Below, piece after piece: positions 46,151 through 55,469 of a stretch of 64,000 nt of DNA. Position 1 is the stretch's first letter. Each line of letters opens with the position of its first letter. Origin of the DNA: Methyloceanibacter caenitepidi (GTDB taxonomy: Bacteria > Pseudomonadota > Alphaproteobacteria > Rhizobiales > Methyloligellaceae); contig NZ_AP014648.1 in NCBI RefSeq assembly GCF_000828475.1, positions 372,001 to 436,000 on the forward strand. Direction: 5' to 3'. The translations under genes were made by a program, and so were the position numbers. Below the pieces are notes generated by a model that did not search any database, was not told where the DNA came from, and was given only the letters and a program-made list of their open reading frames with translations.

Positions 46151-47170
46151 ATGTCCCGATTTTCTTCTCTCAAACAGTTGCGCGCCGCCTGTCTCGACCT
46201 GCCGGCGCCCGACCAGTCCGCCGCGGACGCCGCTGCCGCGCGCGAAGCTCAACTCACCAAACCGCCGGGTTCCCTTGGCCGGCTGGAAGAACTGACGGCA
46301 TGGCTCGCCGCCTGGCAGGGGCACAACCCTCCCGGCTTGGACAAGTGCGAGATTCTGATCTTTGCGGGCAACCATGGCGTCGCGGCACAAGGCATCTCGG
46401 CCTATCCGCCCGAGGTCACGGTGCAGATGGTGGCCAATTTTGCCGCCGGCGGAGCGGCCATCAACCAGCTCGCGCGGGTCAATGGGGCGTCCTTACGCGT
46501 GACGCCGCTCGATCTCGACCGGCCAACCGCCGATTTCACTGAAGCGCCTGCTATGAGCGACGACGAGTTCCTGGACGCCGTGGGGACCGGCTACGACCAG
46601 GTGCCCGACGGGGCGGATCTGATCATTCTGGGCGAGATGGGCATCAGCAACACCACGGCGGCGGCGGCGCTTTCCGGCGCGCTTTTCGGCGGTGGGGCGC
46701 GGTTCATCAGCACCGGCACGGGCGTCGGCAAGGACGGCTTCGGCCGCAAGCGCGCCGTGATCCAGCAGGCGCTGCTCTGCCATTCCGACGTCCTGGGCGA
46801 TCCCTTGCGCGCGGCAGCGGCCGTCGGGGGACGCGAACTCGCCGCGATGATGGGCGCGTGCCTTGCGGCCCGTCACAAGCGGGTGCCGGTCCTGATCGAC
46901 GGAATGGTGAGTTCGTCGGCGGTGGCGCCGCTCAAAGCGTTGCGGGCCGACGCCCTCGATCACGCGCGGGTCGGGCACAAATCGGCCGACGCCGGTCACG
47001 AGTTGCTCCTGCGCGAACTCGGCATGACCCCGCTTCTCGATCTCGGCATGCGGCTCGGCGAAGGCACGGGCGCGAGCGTAGCGCTTCTAATCCTCCGCGC
47101 GGCCCTCGCGTGCCACACGGGCATGGCCACCTTCGAGGAAGCGCAGGTGTCGGGGAAGGCGGCGTCCTAG
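46151..47170 (+). CDS. cobT: Nicotinate-nucleotide-dimethylbenzimidazole phosphoribosyltransferase
   Basis: 339 residues from the ATG at 46151. It makes alpha-ribazole phosphate from dimethylbenzimidazole and nicotinate mononucleotide. KPPGSLGRLEELTAWLAAWQG, FAGNHGVAAQGISAYPPEVT, LGEMGISNTTAAAAL, GTGVGKDG and MRLGEGTGASVALLILRAAL (with the catalytic Glu) are all present. The enzyme works with CobS, whose gene is divergent. It is convergent with cobB, with 22 nt between stops. Confidence 0.96.
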   Translation: MSRFSSLKQLRAACLDLPAPDQSAADAAAAREAQLTKPPGSLGRLEELTAWLAAWQGHNPPGLDKCEILIFAGNHGVAAQGISAYPPEVTVQMVANFAAGGAAINQLARVNGASLRVTPLDLDRPTADFTEAPAMSDDEFLDAVGTGYDQVPDGADLIILGEMGISNTTAAAALSGALFGGGARFISTGTGVGKDGFGRKRAVIQQALLCHSDVLGDPLRAAAAVGGRELAAMMGACLAARHKRVPVLIDGMVSSSAVAPLKALRADALDHARVGHKSADAGHELLLRELGMTPLLDLGMRLGEGTGASVALLILRAALACHTGMATFEEAQVSGKAAS

Positions 47171-47192
47171 ACTCGAGCATTATGCGGAATTC

Positions 47193-48506
47193 CTACGCCG
47201 CTGCGATCGCGTGGAAGAAGGTGCCGGTGACGGTCCCGCACCGTCCGCCGGAAGTGCCGAGCGGTTTTCCTTCGCCGTCGCTGAGCGCCGCCAAGGGCGC
47301 ATCGTCCCCCGGCTCAATCACGCACGCATAATGATATTCGTGCCCGCGCACGCTCGCGCCTACGTTCCCGAGCACGGACGGTTCGAGCAGCTTCGCTTGG
47401 CGATAGCCGAGATGCATGCTGCGTTCCGCGAAACTGGTGGCGTGGCTGAGAAGACCGCACATTTCATGGCGGACGCCGTCCGCGTCCACGAGCCCCTGAC
47501 CCAGCACCATGTACCCGCCGCACTCCCCGTGCACGGGCCGCGTCTCGGCGAAGGCCGCGAGCTTCGTCTTGAAGCCGGAAGCGGCGGCGAGCCGGCCCGC
47601 GTGCAGCTCCGGGTAGCCGCCCGGAAGCCAGCAGGAATCGCAAGATCGATCCGGACCCTCGTCCGCCAGTGGCGAGAACGGCACGAGGGTCGCGCCGTGC
47701 TCCCGCCAGCCCTGCACGAGATGCGGATAGAGGAACGTGAAGGCCGCGTCCTGAGCCACCGCGATCCGCATGCCCGGCTGGGGTAGACGGCCCGAGACCG
47801 TATCGCCGGACAAGAGAGGCGGCCGCGCGAGGGCGAGGATCGCATCGAGATCGAGATGGGCCTCCGCGAGCGCCGCCAAGGCCGCAAGCCGGGCGTCCAG
47901 ATCGTCGTGCTCGCCGGCCTGGACGAGCCCGAGATGCCGTTCCGGCAAGGTCACGGTCTTGTCACGGGGGAACATGCCGAGAATCGGGATGCGCAAAGCC
48001 TCTATAGCGCGGGACACGAGATTCGCATGGCGCTCGCTTGCCACACGATTGAGGACCACGCCGGCCACTTGCACCGCCGGATCGTGAGTGGCGAAGCCCC
48101 TGAGAAGTGCGGCGGCGGACTGGGCCTGCGAGGTGACGTCGATCACCAAGACGACCGGAAGGTCGAATCGGGCCGCGAGATCTGCCGTTGCGCCCGTGCG
48201 GCCCGGGACGCCGGCGATCCCGTCGAACAGGCCCATGACCCCTTCCACCACAACGATATCGGCCTCGCGCGCAGTCTCCGCCATGAGGGCGTCCAGCAAC
48301 CCTGGTGGCATGGCCCAGCTGTCGAGGTTGACGCTGCCATGTCCGGTTGCCCGCTCATGGAAGGCTGGGTCGATGTAGTCCGGTCCCGCCTTGGCCGCAT
48401 GGACGGTCAGATCCCGCCGCTTGAGGGCGGCGAGCAGCGCCAGCGTCAGCGTGGTCTTCCCCGCGCCCGATTTGTGCGCGGCGATAACGAGGCCGGACGC
48501 ACTCAC
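47193..48506 (-). CDS. cobB: Cobyrinate / hydrogenobyrinate a,c-diamide synthase
   Basis: 437 residues. ATP- and glutamine-dependent amidation of the a and c carboxylates of the corrin ring. The N-terminal P-loop domain has IAAHKSGAGKTTLTLALL and KAGPDYIDPAFH. The C-terminal triad glutaminase holds the nucleophile Cys in VHGECGGYMVLG. With CobG and CobN nearby the likely substrate is hydrogenobyrinate. It is divergent from cbiD, and no same-strand partner is close, so it may have its own promoter in the 44 nt between the two starts. Confidence 0.95.
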   Translation of the reverse strand: MSASGLVIAAHKSGAGKTTLTLALLAALKRRDLTVHAAKAGPDYIDPAFHERATGHGSVNLDSWAMPPGLLDALMAETAREADIVVVEGVMGLFDGIAGVPGRTGATADLAARFDLPVVLVIDVTSQAQSAAALLRGFATHDPAVQVAGVVLNRVASERHANLVSRAIEALRIPILGMFPRDKTVTLPERHLGLVQAGEHDDLDARLAALAALAEAHLDLDAILALARPPLLSGDTVSGRLPQPGMRIAVAQDAAFTFLYPHLVQGWREHGATLVPFSPLADEGPDRSCDSCWLPGGYPELHAGRLAAASGFKTKLAAFAETRPVHGECGGYMVLGQGLVDADGVRHEMCGLLSHATSFAERSMHLGYRQAKLLEPSVLGNVGASVRGHEYHYACVIEPGDDAPLAALSDGEGKPLGTSGGRCGTVTGTFFHAIAAA

Positions 48507-48550
48507 GGTGCGCCCTCCGCGTGACGGCGCGGCATTTGCGTCCTATAGGC

Positions 48551-49663
48551 ATGGGCATGAAGGAAGAGGACCGCCCGCTCCGCAAGGGATGGACCACAGG
48601 CGCCTGCGCCACGGCCGCGGCCAAAGCCGCGTACACGGCCTTGCTCACCGGCAGTTTCCCCGATCCCGTGGAAATCACGTTGCCGGGCAAGCAGCGCCCC
48701 GCTTTCGCGCTGGCAACGGCCGAGGCCGATGCGGCATCCGCGACGGTTGGCGTGGTCAAGGACGCGGGCGACGACCCGGACGTCACCCACGGCGCGCTCG
48801 TCTTGGCCATCGTCAAGCGCGGAAGCCCGGGGGCGGGCGTAACGTTTCGCGCGGGCGAGGGTGTCGGCACGGTAACCAAGGCCGGTTTGCCCATTCCGCC
48901 GGGCGAACCCGCCATCAATCCCGTGCCGCGCAAAATGATGCGTGACGCCCTGGCCGAGGTGGCCGATGAGAACGGGGTGGCTTGCGACGTGGAGGTCGAG
49001 ATCGGTGTCGCCAACGGCAAGGCGCTGGCGGCGAAGACGCTGAACGGACGCCTCGGCATTGTCGGCGGCCTTTCGATCCTCGGCACCACGGGTATCGTCG
49101 TCCCTTATTCCTGCGCGGCCTGGATTCATTCCATTCACAGGGGCGTTGACGTGGCCCGCGCGGCGGGTCTCGATCATATCGCCGCGTCGACCGGTTCGGC
49201 GTCCGAACGTGCCGTGCAGGACCTCTACGGCCTGTCCGAGACAGCGCTGATCGACATGGGCGATTTCGTCGGCGGCACGCTCAAATACGTCAAGCTGCAT
49301 CCCGTGCCGCGCGTCACGATTGCCGGCGGCGTGGCGAAGATGACCAAGCTCGCTCAAGGGCTCCTCGATCTTCATTCCAAGCGCGGGTCCGTCGATCTCG
49401 AAGCGCTGGCGTCGTTCGCTCGGGCTGCCGGTGGCTCGGCCGATTTGTCCGCGCGCATTGAGGCTGCCAATACGGCGGCGGAAGCGTTTGGTCTCGCGGC
49501 GGCTGACCATGTTCCTCTCGGCGACGAGGTGGCCCGCGCCGCGCAAGGGACGGCGCTGAAGGTCGTCACGGGCAAGCCGGTCGCCGTCGAGGTCGTGGTC
49601 TTCGACCGGCAGGGTCAGCTTGTCGGCCGCGCGCCCTTCGCTCATGCGGGACCTCCCCGGTAG
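48551..49663 (+). CDS. cbiD: Precorrin/cobalt-precorrin-5B C1-methyltransferase CbiD
   Basis: 370 residues from the ATG at 48551; an ATG at 48557 and a GTG at 48521 are possible. [18 protein letters not shown] is the family N-terminus. [38 protein letters not shown] and [12 protein letters not shown] confirm CbiD. It adds the C1 methyl group in the anaerobic pathway. Here the surrounding enzymes are the aerobic set and no cobF is in the window, so CbiD may stand in for CobF. Its last 22 nt overlap the end of cobM on the other strand. Confidence 0.95.
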   Translation: MGMKEEDRPLRKGWTTGACATAAAKAAYTALLTGSFPDPVEITLPGKQRPAFALATAEADAASATVGVVKDAGDDPDVTHGALVLAIVKRGSPGAGVTFRAGEGVGTVTKAGLPIPPGEPAINPVPRKMMRDALAEVADENGVACDVEVEIGVANGKALAAKTLNGRLGIVGGLSILGTTGIVVPYSCAAWIHSIHRGVDVARAAGLDHIAASTGSASERAVQDLYGLSETALIDMGDFVGGTLKYVKLHPVPRVTIAGGVAKMTKLAQGLLDLHSKRGSVDLEALASFARAAGGSADLSARIEAANTAAEAFGLAAADHVPLGDEVARAAQGTALKVVTGKPVAVEVVVFDRQGQLVGRAPFAHAGPPR

Positions 49664-50403
49664 CGGCGGCGATAGTCCGGATCGTAGAGCGCGCTCTCTC
49701 TGAAGTCGGATGCGGCCAGCGCCGGCCCCACCAGGATCATCGCCGTACGCTCGATCGGGTTGGCTTCGAGCTGCGCGCACAGCGTGCCGAGCGTCCCGCG
49801 CAGGACCGTTTGGTTCGCGTGGCTTGCGTGGGCGACGATGGCGGCGGGACAGTCCGCGCCATAGTGCGGCAGCAAGGTCTCGACAATGGCGGGGAGCGCG
49901 TGAATGGCCAAGTGAATGGCGAGCGTCGCACCGGTCGCGGCGAACGCTTCGAGACTCTCGCCCTCCGGCATTTTCGAGGCGCGTCCGGACACGCGTGTCA
50001 GCACCACGCTTTGCGCGACTTCCGGAACCGTCAATTCGCACCGAAGCGTAGCGGCGGCCGCGGCGAAGGCCGGAACACCGGGCGTCAGCGTGTATGGAAT
50101 GCCGCGCGCATCGAGCCGACGCATCTGCTCGGCCACGGCGCTATAGACCGAAAGATCCCCGGAATGGAGCCGCGCCACGTCATGCCCTTGGTCGTAGGCC
50201 GCCACGTACTCGGCTTCGATCTCGTCGAGCGACATCGGCGCCGTGTTCACGATGCGGGCCTTTGCCGGGCAGTAGGCGAGCAGTTCTTCCGAAACGATCG
50301 ATCCCGCATAGAGACAGACCGGGCAACGCGCGATGAGATCGCGGCCGCGAACCGTGATCAGGTCCGCAGCGCCCGGCCCTGCGCCTATGAAGTGAACGGT
50401 CAC
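49642..50403 (-). CDS. cobM: Precorrin-4 C11-methyltransferase
   Basis: 253 residues. [19 protein letters not shown] at the start, [35 protein letters not shown] and [19 protein letters not shown] are those of CobM/CbiF tetrapyrrole methylases, which use SAM to methylate C11. The start overlaps the cobE stop by 4 nt (ATGA). It is the last gene of the long minus-strand cob operon and converges on cbiD with overlapping 3' ends. Confidence 0.96.
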   Translation of the reverse strand: MTVHFIGAGPGAADLITVRGRDLIARCPVCLYAGSIVSEELLAYCPAKARIVNTAPMSLDEIEAEYVAAYDQGHDVARLHSGDLSVYSAVAEQMRRLDARGIPYTLTPGVPAFAAAAATLRCELTVPEVAQSVVLTRVSGRASKMPEGESLEAFAATGATLAIHLAIHALPAIVETLLPHYGADCPAAIVAHASHANQTVLRGTLGTLCAQLEANPIERTAMILVGPALAASDFRESALYDPDYRRRYRGGPA

Positions 50404-50786
50404 GTTTTCGGGGCGGTGCCCGCGATGGCGCAGGTCACGGACCCGACGATCGTGCGGGGGCCGAACAGAGTGGAGTCCGGCCCAGCCGCTGCGAGCGCGG
50501 CGGCCTCTGCCACGGACGGCACGTCAAACATTTCCTTGACCCTCGGCGAGAAGGACTGCGTGCGCGGCCCGGCCGCTTCCAGCGCCGCAGGCTTGATGAG
50601 GATGAGCTCGAGACCGCACGCGGCGGCGGCATCGACGAGGCCCGGCTCGCTGCCCTTGCCGTCCGATGTAGCGAGCGATGTCAACGCTGCGCGCGTCTGC
50701 CCCGTCTCCGCGAGGGCAGCCTCGATCGCCGCGTCGATCTCCTGAGCTGTGGCGCCTTTGCGGCAGCCGATTCCAGCGACAATCAT
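50400..50786 (-). CDS. cobE: Cobalamin biosynthesis protein CobE (CbiG C-terminal family)
   Basis: 128 residues from the ATG at 50786, coupled to the cobL stop by an ATGA overlap. [45 protein letters not shown] and [23 protein letters not shown] match the CbiG C-terminal/CobE domain. CobE is a small protein of the aerobic pathway, reported to bind precorrin intermediates, but without a settled catalytic step. Overlaps at both ends place it firmly in the operon. Confidence 0.92.
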   Translation of the reverse strand: MIVAGIGCRKGATAQEIDAAIEAALAETGQTRAALTSLATSDGKGSEPGLVDAAAACGLELILIKPAALEAAGPRTQSFSPRVKEMFDVPSVAEAAALAAAGPDSTLFGPRTIVGSVTCAIAGTAPKT

Positions 50787-52030
50787 GTTTTCTCCCAACT
50801 CCATTGCGTCACGGGCATTGCCGAACGCCAGCCGGTCTTTCCGCCGACGGCGTCCGCGCGCGCGAGGGCCAAACGGGTCAGCGTCCCGCCCCGCGCGGCA
50901 TGCCTCGCGATGAGTTCCGATTCCGTCTCGAGCGTCACCGCGTTGGCCACCAGGCGGCCGCTGGGCTTCAGTGCCTCGAGACAGGTGTCGAGCACGCCGT
51001 CGCCGCTGCCGCCGCCCCCGACAAAGATCGCGTCGGGTGCCGGCAAATCAGCAAGCGCTTCCGGCGCGCGCGCCTGTCTCACATCGAGATGTGGCACGCC
51101 GAAGGCAGCAGCATTGCGCGCGGCGCGCGCGGCACGGGCCTCATCTGCCTCGATCGCGATCGCACGAAGCGAGCCATGTGCGAGCAGCCACTCGATCCCG
51201 ATCGAACCGGAGCCGGCGCCGACGTCCCACAGGAGTTGGCCGTGGCGGGGCGCAAGCGAGGAAAGCGTGAGAGCGCGAATCTCGCGCTTGGTGATCTGAC
51301 CGTCGTGCTCGAAGAGGTCGTCGTCGAGTCCAGGCGTAAAGCTGAGAACGCGCGCACCCAGCTCGGCGGCCACCTCGATGGCGACGGTGTTGAGCGCGGC
51401 AATATCGGCAACGCCGAAGTCTCGCGCTACCGCCCCCCGGACGCGTTCGCTTGGGCCCCCCAAAGCCTCCAGCACGGTCATGCGCGATGGGCCGAAGCCT
51501 GTTTCAGTGAGGAGTTGCGCCAACGCCGCCGGGCCCTCGGCGTCCGACGTCAGGGCGAGGAGCTTCGCGCCTGGATGCAAGTGAGGCCGAATGCGGTCGA
51601 GCGCACGGCCATGCACCGAGACCACGGTCGCTTCCTGAAGCGGCCAGCCCATCCGCGCGGCCGCCAGGCTGAAGGCGGATGGCGCCGGGACGACCCATGT
51701 CTCGTCGGCCGCGACATGGCCCGCGAGTGTCGCCCCCACGCCGTAGAAAAAGGGGTCGCCGGACGCCAGCACGCACACGCGCCGGCCCCGCAAAGCAACC
51801 ACCTCGGCGGGCGCCAACGAAAAAGGCGATGGCCAGGGTTTCGCTTCGCCGCGGATGAGCGGCGCGGCAAGCGCGAGATGGCGCACGCCTCCGAACACGA
51901 TCTCCGCACTCTGGATGAGGTCCTGGGCTCCGCGGCCAAGGCCGTCGATCCCATCCTCGCCGATCCCGACGATGGACAGCCACCGCTGCAAGGGGGCGGG
52001 CGCTGCCGCAAATGGACTAGGAGCGGACAT
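50783..52030 (-). CDS. cobL: Precorrin-6Y C5,15-methyltransferase (decarboxylating)
   Basis: 415 residues, a fusion of the CbiE and CbiT activities. The N-terminal half (about 15-215) is a tetrapyrrole methylase (LSIVGIGEDGIDGL, VCVLASGDPFFYGVG, SAFSLAAARMGWP). The C-terminal half (about 230-410) is a Rossmann SAM domain (ITKREIRALTLSSL, LLWDVGAGSGSIGIEWLL, DAIFVGGGG). It adds methyls at C5 and C15 and removes the C12 acetate carboxyl. It lies 33 nt after cobJ and overlaps cobE by 4 nt. Confidence 0.96.
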   Translation of the reverse strand: MSAPSPFAAAPAPLQRWLSIVGIGEDGIDGLGRGAQDLIQSAEIVFGGVRHLALAAPLIRGEAKPWPSPFSLAPAEVVALRGRRVCVLASGDPFFYGVGATLAGHVAADETWVVPAPSAFSLAAARMGWPLQEATVVSVHGRALDRIRPHLHPGAKLLALTSDAEGPAALAQLLTETGFGPSRMTVLEALGGPSERVRGAVARDFGVADIAALNTVAIEVAAELGARVLSFTPGLDDDLFEHDGQITKREIRALTLSSLAPRHGQLLWDVGAGSGSIGIEWLLAHGSLRAIAIEADEARAARAARNAAAFGVPHLDVRQARAPEALADLPAPDAIFVGGGGSGDGVLDTCLEALKPSGRLVANAVTLETESELIARHAARGGTLTRLALARADAVGGKTGWRSAMPVTQWSWEKT

Positions 52031-52063
52031 GGAGACTCTCCCGCGTCGTGTCGCGTTGCGCGA

Positions 52064-52828
52064 TCATGCGCTTACCGCGGCGGCCATGCGCGGGGTGTAG
52101 ACAAGCGGTGGCTGCCCGTTGCGGGCGATGACGCGGGTTTCCGGCGAGCCGACAATAATGAGGGTCGCCATATCCGCCGGCGTCTCGGCCGCTTTGTCGA
52201 GCGTGGTCACGGTCACGGCTTCGTCACCGCGCCCCACGGCGCGCCCGAACACGACGGGCGTTTCCGGCGCGAGGTGACGGCTAAGACGTTCGAATGCCTG
52301 ACCGAGTTGCCAGGGCCGCGCCGTGGAGATCGGATTGTAAAACGCGATCACGAAACCGCCCGTGGCGGCGGCGTCCAGGCGCCGTTCGATCAGGTCCCAG
52401 GGCTTGAGATTGTCCGACAGCGAGATGGCGCAGAAATCGTGTCCCAGCGGCGCGCCGGCACGGGCGGCGACGGCAAGCATGGCTGTCACACCCGGCAGAA
52501 TGCGCACGTCGAGCGCGCGCCACTCATCGGGACCGTCCTCGATCTCGCCGCACACCGCCGCGGCCATGGCGAATACGCCGGGGTCGCCGCCCGAGACCAT
52601 GGCCACATGCGCGCCTTCCGCAGCATGGGCGAGCGCAGCCTGCGCGCGGTTGCCTTCGACGCGGTTGCCGGACGGATTGCGGGCCTGACCCTCGCGCACA
52701 GGGACCCGGTCGAGATAGGGCCCGTAGCCGTAAAGCGCCTCGGCGCTGGCAAGCGCGTCCCGTGCTTCGGGTGTGAGGAAGCGGTCGTCCCCAGGCCCGA
52801 GCCCGACCACGGTCAAGCGTCCGCTCAT
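52064..52828 (-). CDS. cobJ: Precorrin-3B C17-methyltransferase
   Basis: 254 residues. LTVVGLGPGDDRFLTPEARDAL, YGYGPYLDRVP, MVSGGDPGVFAMAAAV, ILPGVTAMLAVAARAGAPLGHDFCAISLSDNLKPW and VIAFYNPIS are the hallmarks of CobJ/CbiH, which methylates C17 and contracts the ring. The ATG overlaps the cobI stop by 4 nt. CobJ acts directly after CobG, whose gene is in the same operon. Confidence 0.96.
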   Translation of the reverse strand: MSGRLTVVGLGPGDDRFLTPEARDALASAEALYGYGPYLDRVPVREGQARNPSGNRVEGNRAQAALAHAAEGAHVAMVSGGDPGVFAMAAAVCGEIEDGPDEWRALDVRILPGVTAMLAVAARAGAPLGHDFCAISLSDNLKPWDLIERRLDAAATGGFVIAFYNPISTARPWQLGQAFERLSRHLAPETPVVFGRAVGRGDEAVTVTTLDKAAETPADMATLIIVGSPETRVIARNGQPPLVYTPRMAAAVSA

Positions 52829-53556
52829 CGGCGCTCCTCCCAGCCGGGCACGAGCACAATGGCGAAGTAAGGCGCCGCGACATCGAGCTTGTCGGTGAGC
52901 TTCATCACCGCCGAATTCGTCATCGTGCCGCGCTCAACATAGATCGCCCGGTCGAGGCATCCGGCCCGTTCGCAGGCGCGCCGGATCTTCGGCAAGTGCC
53001 GGCCGATCTTCATCACTACGGCGGCGTCGCTGTCGGCGAGCCGCCGTTCGAGCTCAACCTCGGGCAAGGTCCCCGGCAGCACGGTGAAGATATCGTCGCC
53101 TTGGGTGATTGGCGTGGCGGCGGACGACCAGCAGCCGGACATGCCGGTGACGCCGGGGATCACTTCCGTCGGGTAGTGCTGGCTCAGCCGCACATGGATA
53201 TGCATGTACGAGCCATAGAACAGCGGATCGCCTTCGGACAGGACGGCCACGTCCCGCCCGTCGTCGAGATAGGAGGAAACAGCCGCCGCCGAGACATCGT
53301 AGAAGTCGGCGATGGCGTCGCGATAGGCGGTGTGCGCCTTGGGGATCTCGGTCGTGACCGGATAGAGCAGCGGCAGCTCCTCGGCTCCGTTCAAATGGCC
53401 TTCCACGATCCGCCGCGCATTGCTCTCGTTGCCGGCCTTCGCGAAATAGGCGACGACGTCCGCCAATTGAAGCGCCTTCAAGGCCTTCACCGTCAGAAGT
53501 TCCGGGTCGCCGGGGCCGACGCCCACGCCGATCAAACGGCCGGTTATTCGGCTCAT
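52825..53556 (-). CDS. cobI: Precorrin-2 C20-methyltransferase
   Basis: 243 residues from the ATG at 53556, taken in preference to an upstream TTG that would overlap cobH. GRLIGVGVGPGDPELLTVKALKAL, VAYFAKAGNESNARRIVEGH, VAVLSEGDPLFYGSYMHIHVRL and VIPGVTGMSGCWSSAATPI identify CobI/CbiL, which methylates C20 of precorrin-2 at the entry to the cobalamin branch. Confidence 0.96.
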   Translation of the reverse strand: MSRITGRLIGVGVGPGDPELLTVKALKALQLADVVAYFAKAGNESNARRIVEGHLNGAEELPLLYPVTTEIPKAHTAYRDAIADFYDVSAAAVSSYLDDGRDVAVLSEGDPLFYGSYMHIHVRLSQHYPTEVIPGVTGMSGCWSSAATPITQGDDIFTVLPGTLPEVELERRLADSDAAVVMKIGRHLPKIRRACERAGCLDRAIYVERGTMTNSAVMKLTDKLDVAAPYFAIVLVPGWEERR

Positions 53557-53566
53557 GCGCTCATCC

Positions 53567-54199
53567 TCATATGCCTTTGCGCGCAAGCGCGTTCAGCGCC
53601 GCCGCCGTCATGGCGCTGCCGCCCATACGGCCGCGCACGATAAGCCAGGGCACGCCACCGGAGCGAGTGGCCAGCGCCTCCTTGGATTCCGCCGCGCCGA
53701 CAAACCCGACGGGGACGCCGAGTATGGCGGCTGGCTTGGGTCCGCCCGCCTCAATCATCTCCAGCAGGTGAAACAGAGCCGTCGGTGCATTGCCGATGGC
53801 GACGACCGCGCCCTCGAGCCGGTCGCGCCACAGCTCGAGCGCCGCCGCCGACCGCGTCGTACCGAGTTTTGCGGCGATCTCGGGCGTGCGTTCGTCCCGC
53901 AAGGTGCAGATAACGTCGTTGTCGGCCGGAAGCCGCGCCCGTGTCACGCCATGGGCCACCATCTGCGCATCGCAAAAGATCGGAGCGCCGTTCTGCAGCG
54001 CCTCGCGCGCGGCAGGGACGAAGTCTTCCGAGAACTCGATGAACTCGGCCGCATCGACACGGCCGCACGCATGGATCATGCGAACCGCGATATCCGCCTG
54101 ATCCGGCGTGAAGCGCGACAGGTCGGACTCTTCGCGGATGATCGCAAACGAGCGCTCGTAGATCGCCGTGCCGTCGCGAATATAGTCGTGCTCAAGCAT
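53567..54199 (-). CDS. cobH: Precorrin-8X methylmutase
   Basis: 210 residues from the ATG at 54199, which overlaps the cobG stop by 8 nt. YIRDGTAIYERSFAIIREESDL, VRMIHACGRVDAAEFIEFSEDF with the catalytic His, GAPIFCDAQMVAHGV and GAPTALFHLLEMI-like AIGNAPTALFHL match CobH/CbiC. The enzyme moves the methyl from C11 to C12, giving hydrogenobyrinate in the aerobic pathway. Confidence 0.96.
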   Translation of the reverse strand: MLEHDYIRDGTAIYERSFAIIREESDLSRFTPDQADIAVRMIHACGRVDAAEFIEFSEDFVPAAREALQNGAPIFCDAQMVAHGVTRARLPADNDVICTLRDERTPEIAAKLGTTRSAAALELWRDRLEGAVVAIGNAPTALFHLLEMIEAGGPKPAAILGVPVGFVGAAESKEALATRSGGVPWLIVRGRMGGSAMTAAALNALARKGI

Positions 54200-55469
54200 T
54201 CTCGTTCTCCGCGGCGACCCGGCGCGCAATCTGTCCGATCATATCATCCGTATACATATCATCAGCGGTTAAATTTCGAACGGAGCCGCCGTCAATGATG
54301 CGCGCGCCCTCGTCCGTACCCACAATTGTCAGCGGCGCGGGCCTCGGATAGGCGCAGCCCTTGCTGCACCCGGAAATATGAAGCGCGAAACTGCCTTGCG
54401 GGAGGCGCTCGGCGATACGGGCCGCCAGTTCACGTGACGGAATATGTCCGGACCTGCAGGCCGGCGCACCCGCGCAGGCGGCAATACGCCGGCGCGCATC
54501 GCGGGCATCCACGATGAAGCCGAGCGTGTCGGCGGCGGTCCCGAGCGCAAAGGCCGTCATCTCGCCGATGGGACCGAGAAGGAGTGTCCGGTGCGGCGCA
54601 AGCGCCACCCAGTCCGCGCCATTCGCACCGGCAATGCGAGCGAGCGCGATGAGATCGAGCGACTGAGCCTGACCGAAAGGCAGCGCAACGCCGATGGCGC
54701 AAGCTCCTGTAGCGAGGCGGTGCAGGCCGATGCTTTCGGTGAGCCGGGGAGCCGACCGAATGGCGGTCCTGTCGAGGGAATCCCCCCCGGCACGCAGGAA
54801 CCGCTCAACGCCTTCGCGCTCGACGATATCGCGCGCCCGTGCATCGGGGCCGCTTGCCGCCAAGGCCGCGAGCACATCGACGGCAACCGTGCCCGCATGT
54901 TCCGGCCGCGTGACCCCAAGCGGCACGGCAGTCTCGCCATCGCCACCAAGGCAGACGACAACGTTCGGAGTGGAGGGTGACTCGCGCAGCGTCAGGCGGA
55001 CATCCGCCCCCAATTCATCAAGCGAAATCGGCCCGCCGTCATCGACGACGACCGACACCTTCGGTGCAAGCTTGAGCGCGCGCTTGGCGATCCCTCGGCG
55101 GATTTCAGAGGCGATCTCTTGCGGATTGAAGCCGCCGCCCCGAGGTGCAGGCAACGGCGAGACGACGACGGGAACATGATCGTCGAACGGAATGTCGAGC
55201 GCCTCGACCGCAGCCGCAAAGCGTGGCGCGGAACTCTCGGACAGACCGCGCACCTGCAGGCTGCCCCGTGCCGTGATCTCCATGAGCCCGTTGCCATGGG
55301 TCCGCGCGGCGGCGCAAAGGGCGGCGAAGCTGTCGATCGGAACCGGCCCCGACAGCACAATCCGCGCAAGCAGCCCGTCGCCCGTCTCCATGGGCTCGGA
55401 AAGACGGGGGCACGCGCCTCTTGGGCGGCGCACCGCGAGGCCGTCGCTTTGACGCTGTCCCTCGCTCAT
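54192..55469 (-). CDS. cobG: Precorrin-3B synthase
   Basis: 425 residues from the ATG at 55469, which overlaps the cobN stop as ATGA. Sulfite/nitrite reductase-like protein with 4Fe-4S ligands in CAGAPAC and ISGCSKGC. Early LRGLSESS-like VRGLSESSAPRFAAAVEAL and repeated ferredoxin-like halves fit the fold. CobG uses O2 to hydroxylate C20 and form the lactone of precorrin-3B. Its presence marks the oxygen-dependent pathway. Confidence 0.93.
   Translation of the reverse strand: MSEGQRQSDGLAVRRPRGACPRLSEPMETGDGLLARIVLSGPVPIDSFAALCAAARTHGNGLMEITARGSLQVRGLSESSAPRFAAAVEALDIPFDDHVPVVVSPLPAPRGGGFNPQEIASEIRRGIAKRALKLAPKVSVVVDDGGPISLDELGADVRLTLRESPSTPNVVVCLGGDGETAVPLGVTRPEHAGTVAVDVLAALAASGPDARARDIVEREGVERFLRAGGDSLDRTAIRSAPRLTESIGLHRLATGACAIGVALPFGQAQSLDLIALARIAGANGADWVALAPHRTLLLGPIGEMTAFALGTAADTLGFIVDARDARRRIAACAGAPACRSGHIPSRELAARIAERLPQGSFALHISGCSKGCAYPRPAPLTIVGTDEGARIIDGGSVRNLTADDMYTDDMIGQIARRVAAENENA

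Noticed and set aside
50678..52870. A 730-codon plus-strand frame across cobL and cobJ
   Set aside because: Both cob genes on the other strand are strongly conserved; the plus frame yields an Arg/His/Gly-rich composition with no motif.
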